This document shows, in pieces, positions 5,016 through 6,479 of a stretch of 6,479 nt of DNA. A program made the position numbers and the translations under genes. How positions within the stretch are numbered: the stretch's first letter is position 1; every line of letters begins with the position of its first letter. Below the pieces are notes generated by a model. It worked only from the letters and a program-made list of their open reading frames with translations, did not search any database and had not been told where the DNA came from. The stretch is from Chloroflexota bacterium (GTDB lineage: Bacteria; Chloroflexota; Anaerolineae; JACRMK01), in the NCBI GenBank assembly GCA_016200765.1, contig JACQEC010000146.1:1-6479 (forward strand), written 5' to 3'.

Positions 5016-5782
5016 TTGGCTTGCTGGTCACGGTGCTGACATTCTTCTCGACGATGCTCGGCGGCCTGTTCGCACTGCGCTTTCGGGATCGCCTGCACCT
5101 GATCCTCGGCTTCACCGCAGGCGTAGTGATGGGCGTGGCCTTCTTCGACATCTTGCCGGAGGCGCTGGACCTCGCCGGACAGGCCAACCTGCCCACGCTC
5201 AGCATTATGGCGGGGCTGGTCTTTGGCTTCATGCTGTTTCACGTCATGGAAAAGGTGGTCGTCCTGCACGCCCGCCGGGGCGAAAGCGACCTCACCCCTG
5301 ACCCCTCTCCCAATTTGGGAGAGGAGCGCGGGAGTGAGGACAGCCATCAGTTTGTAGGCATGTTAGGGGCGGGGGGCTTCGCGATTCACAGCTACCTCGA
5401 TGGATTGGCGATTGGCCTGGCATTTCAGATTAGCGGTCAGATCGGGCTCGTGGTGGCGCTGGCGGTGCTGGCGCACGACTTCTCCGACGGGTTCAACACG
5501 ATCACCGTGTTATTGTTGCACAGCGCGACACGCGCGACGTCTTTTCGCTGGCTGCTGATTGACGCGGTGACCCCGCTGTTGGGCGCGGCGACAGCCCTGT
5601 TTGTGACCGTGCCGCCGGGCTCGCTGGCGTTGATATTGGCGGGTTTTGCAGGCACGTTCCTCTACATCGGGTCGAGCGACCTCCTGCCGGAGGCGCACCA
5701 CGGGCACAGCTCGGTGTTGACGATCTTGCTCACGGTGCTGGGCACCTTATTCGCGTTCGGTATCGTGCAGGCACTACAATAG
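5012..5782 (+). CDS. ZIP-family divalent metal transporter with HDxxDG motif
   Basis: Predicted inner-membrane carrier for divalent metals such as zinc, iron or manganese; direction and metal cannot be read from sequence. The 256 residues hold about eight membrane segments (near 2-22, 30-50, 60-84, 115-140, 143-167, 177-200, 203-223, 235-254), as in ZIP proteins. The metal-site motifs are HSYLDGLAIGLAF (126-138) in segment 4 and HDFSDGFNT (155-163) in segment 5; the classical segment-5 motif is HExPEG, so this belongs to a variant clade. FDILPEAL (45-52) and SSDLLPEAHHGH (221-232) are further conserved acidic and His-rich spots. The cytoplasmic-side loop between segments 3 and 4 carries a palindromic repeat read as DLTPDPSPNLGEE (93-105). 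The ATG at 5012 overlaps the mobA stop (ATGA), suggesting coupled translation; a GTG at 4973 is in frame but less likely. Confidence 0.87.
   Translation: MIGLLVTVLTFFSTMLGGLFALRFRDRLHLILGFTAGVVMGVAFFDILPEALDLAGQANLPTLSIMAGLVFGFMLFHVMEKVVVLHARRGESDLTPDPSPNLGEERGSEDSHQFVGMLGAGGFAIHSYLDGLAIGLAFQISGQIGLVVALAVLAHDFSDGFNTITVLLLHSATRATSFRWLLIDAVTPLLGAATALFVTVPPGSLALILAGFAGTFLYIGSSDLLPEAHHGHSSVLTILLTVLGTLFAFGIVQALQ
5290..5326 (+). repeat. In-frame copy of the CCTCACCCC...GGGAGAGG palindrome within the ZIP gene
   Basis: It begins CCTCACCCCTGACCCCTC, matching the first 18 bases of the 107-bp repeat unit at 16 of 18 positions. It forms a 9-bp stem (CCTCTCCCA 5304-5312, TGGGAGAGG 5316-5324) with loop ATT. 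It sits in the same orientation as the array copies and is translated in the ZIP frame as residues 93-105, in the charged loop between membrane segments 3 and 4. Similarity to the array ends after the hairpin; the rest of the 107-bp unit is absent, so the palindrome itself is the mobile part. Confidence 0.88.
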
Positions 5783-5791
5783 GCAGGGGGA

Positions 5792-5854
5792 ATTTTAGAT
5801 TTCTGATTTTAGATTTTTGATCGCGGGCTGAAATCTAAAATCAACAATCAAAAA
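5792..5854. repeat. AT-rich dyad between convergent genes, possible bidirectional terminator
   Basis: A 13-bp inverted repeat, TGATTTTAGATTT (5804-5816) and AAATCTAAAATCA (5831-5843), has a 14-nt loop. ATTTTAGATTT also occurs at 5792-5802 as a direct repeat with a 14-bp period, and TTTTTGAT (5814-5821) pairs with ATCAAAAA (5847-5854). The AT-rich stretch contrasts sharply with the GC-rich surroundings. It lies in the 85-bp gap between the ZIP stop and the convergent UbiA-type stop, where a two-way terminator would be expected, though neither side has a classical GC stem plus T-tract. It also resembles AT-rich dispersed repeats. Confidence 0.6.
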
Positions 5855-5867
5855 TTGAAACGGCGGG

Positions 5868-6479
5868 TCAGCGCGCGAAATAGAGGATGCCCAGCACGCT
5901 TACGCCCCAGAGGACGATGGCGGTCAAGAGAGGGCGATCTTTGATGAATAACTCCGATGGCTCGCCGCCTTGATTCCGCACGTGAATGAGGTAGAGATAG
6001 CGGAAGACGCCGTAGAGGACGAAGGGGATCGTCAGCATCATGGAGTGGTTCTTGGGGAGCGTTTCGGCGGAGAAGGTGTAGAGCGAATAGGCCATGACCG
6101 TGGCTGAGGTGACCACGCCAGTCATCTCGTCTAGCAGGTGAAGCGAGTAATCGCCGAGGGTGGCGCGATGCCCGGCGGCGTTGCCCTCCAGCACGACCAG
6201 TTCATGGCGGCGCTTGTTGATGGCGATAAAGAGGGACAGCAGAATTGTGACCACGTAGAGCCAGGGGGAAGGCGCGACATTGATTACGACCGCGCCGGCA
6301 ACCGCGCGCAGGACAAAACCGGCGCCGACCGCGAACACGTCCACAATCACCCAATTCTTGAAGATAAACGAGTAGCCGACGTTCACGAGAAAGTAGATCA
6401 GGGCGATTACGGCAAAAGCGGGGCGCATCGCGTACGCCGCGGCCAGCGTGCCCACCAGCAGGATCGTGGCGGCGGCCAC
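5868..6479 (-). CDS. UbiA-superfamily prenyltransferase like decaprenyl-phosphate phosphoribosyltransferase, 5'-truncated
   Basis: Integral membrane enzyme; its mycobacterial homologue (DPPR synthase, UbiA/Rv3806c) moves phosphoribose from PRPP to decaprenyl phosphate for arabinan precursor synthesis. The gene enters from beyond base 6479, so the first Asp-rich motif (NDxxDxxxD) is not visible; 203 C-terminal residues are. Counting from the edge: YSFIFKNWVIVDVF (36-49), then GFVLRAVAG (54-62), INKRRHEL (87-94), FRYLYL (159-164) and GEPSELFIKDRPL (172-184). This set distinguishes DPPR synthase-like proteins from menaquinone, heme and ubiquinone prenyltransferases. About seven membrane segments remain (near 4-18, 21-38, 46-65, 70-88, 118-138, 148-166, 183-202). 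The GTG at the window edge is probably an internal Val codon. The role outside Actinobacteria is unclear; a polyprenyl-phosphoribose for cell-envelope glycans is the inference. It converges on the ZIP gene. Confidence 0.85.
   Translation of the reverse strand: MAAATILLVGTLAAAYAMRPAFAVIALIYFLVNVGYSFIFKNWVIVDVFAVGAGFVLRAVAGAVVINVAPSPWLYVVTILLSLFIAINKRRHELVVLEGNAAGHRATLGDYSLHLLDEMTGVVTSATVMAYSLYTFSAETLPKNHSMMLTIPFVLYGVFRYLYLIHVRNQGGEPSELFIKDRPLLTAIVLWGVSVLGILYFAR

Noticed and set aside
1..6479. A new defence, mobile or biosynthetic system
   Set aside because: All eight genes belong to recognisable metabolic, transport or putative peptidase families. There is no transposase, integrase, toxin pair, reverse transcriptase or nuclease.

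Overview
The window looks like a chromosomal housekeeping segment from a GC-rich bacterium (about 60% GC by eye). The best guess is Chloroflexota, Anaerolineae-like. This rests on the mix of a type 2 isopentenyl-diphosphate isomerase, a short DUF885-type putative peptidase, a ZIP transporter with an HDxxDG motif, and several palindromic dispersed repeats of a kind I associate with such genomes. No rRNA or marker gene is present, so the assignment is an inference.

Left part (1-1862): two minus-strand isoprenoid genes. Type 2 IPP isomerase (fni/idi2) is followed by the 5' two thirds of a short-chain polyprenyl diphosphate synthase that runs off the left edge. Together they would interconvert IPP and DMAPP and condense them to C15-C20 prenyl diphosphates. 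Their near-consensus promoter lies back to back with an equally good promoter for acpP (acyl carrier protein). The two -35 boxes are only 23 bp apart, so isoprenoid and fatty-acid precursor genes diverge from one compact control region. acpP is monocistronic and ends at a clean rho-independent terminator.

Middle part (2177-3046): 2.5 copies of a 107-bp tandem repeat, each holding an 11-bp-stem palindrome, abut a short lipoprotein gene with a PsbP/Mog1-like look. The last repeat copy supplies the region of the ribosome-binding site and perhaps the start of that gene.

Right part (3151-5782): a plus-strand operon of DUF885-like zinc peptidase, mobA (molybdopterin guanylyltransferase) and a ZIP-family metal transporter. 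The genes are joined by 4-nt GTGA and ATGA stop/start overlaps. Two palindromic elements lie inside reading frames: one in mobA, and one in the ZIP gene that belongs to the same family as the 107-bp array. Both add residues without breaking the frame. A short AT-rich dyad then separates this operon from a convergent, 5'-truncated UbiA-superfamily gene resembling decaprenyl-phosphate phosphoribosyltransferase (5868-6479).

The genes are mostly conventional. I see no defence, CRISPR, phage or secondary-metabolite system. The most unusual content is the set of palindromic repeats: one family shows a compensatory base-pair change and an inverted loop between copies, and members of two families have been absorbed into protein-coding sequence.
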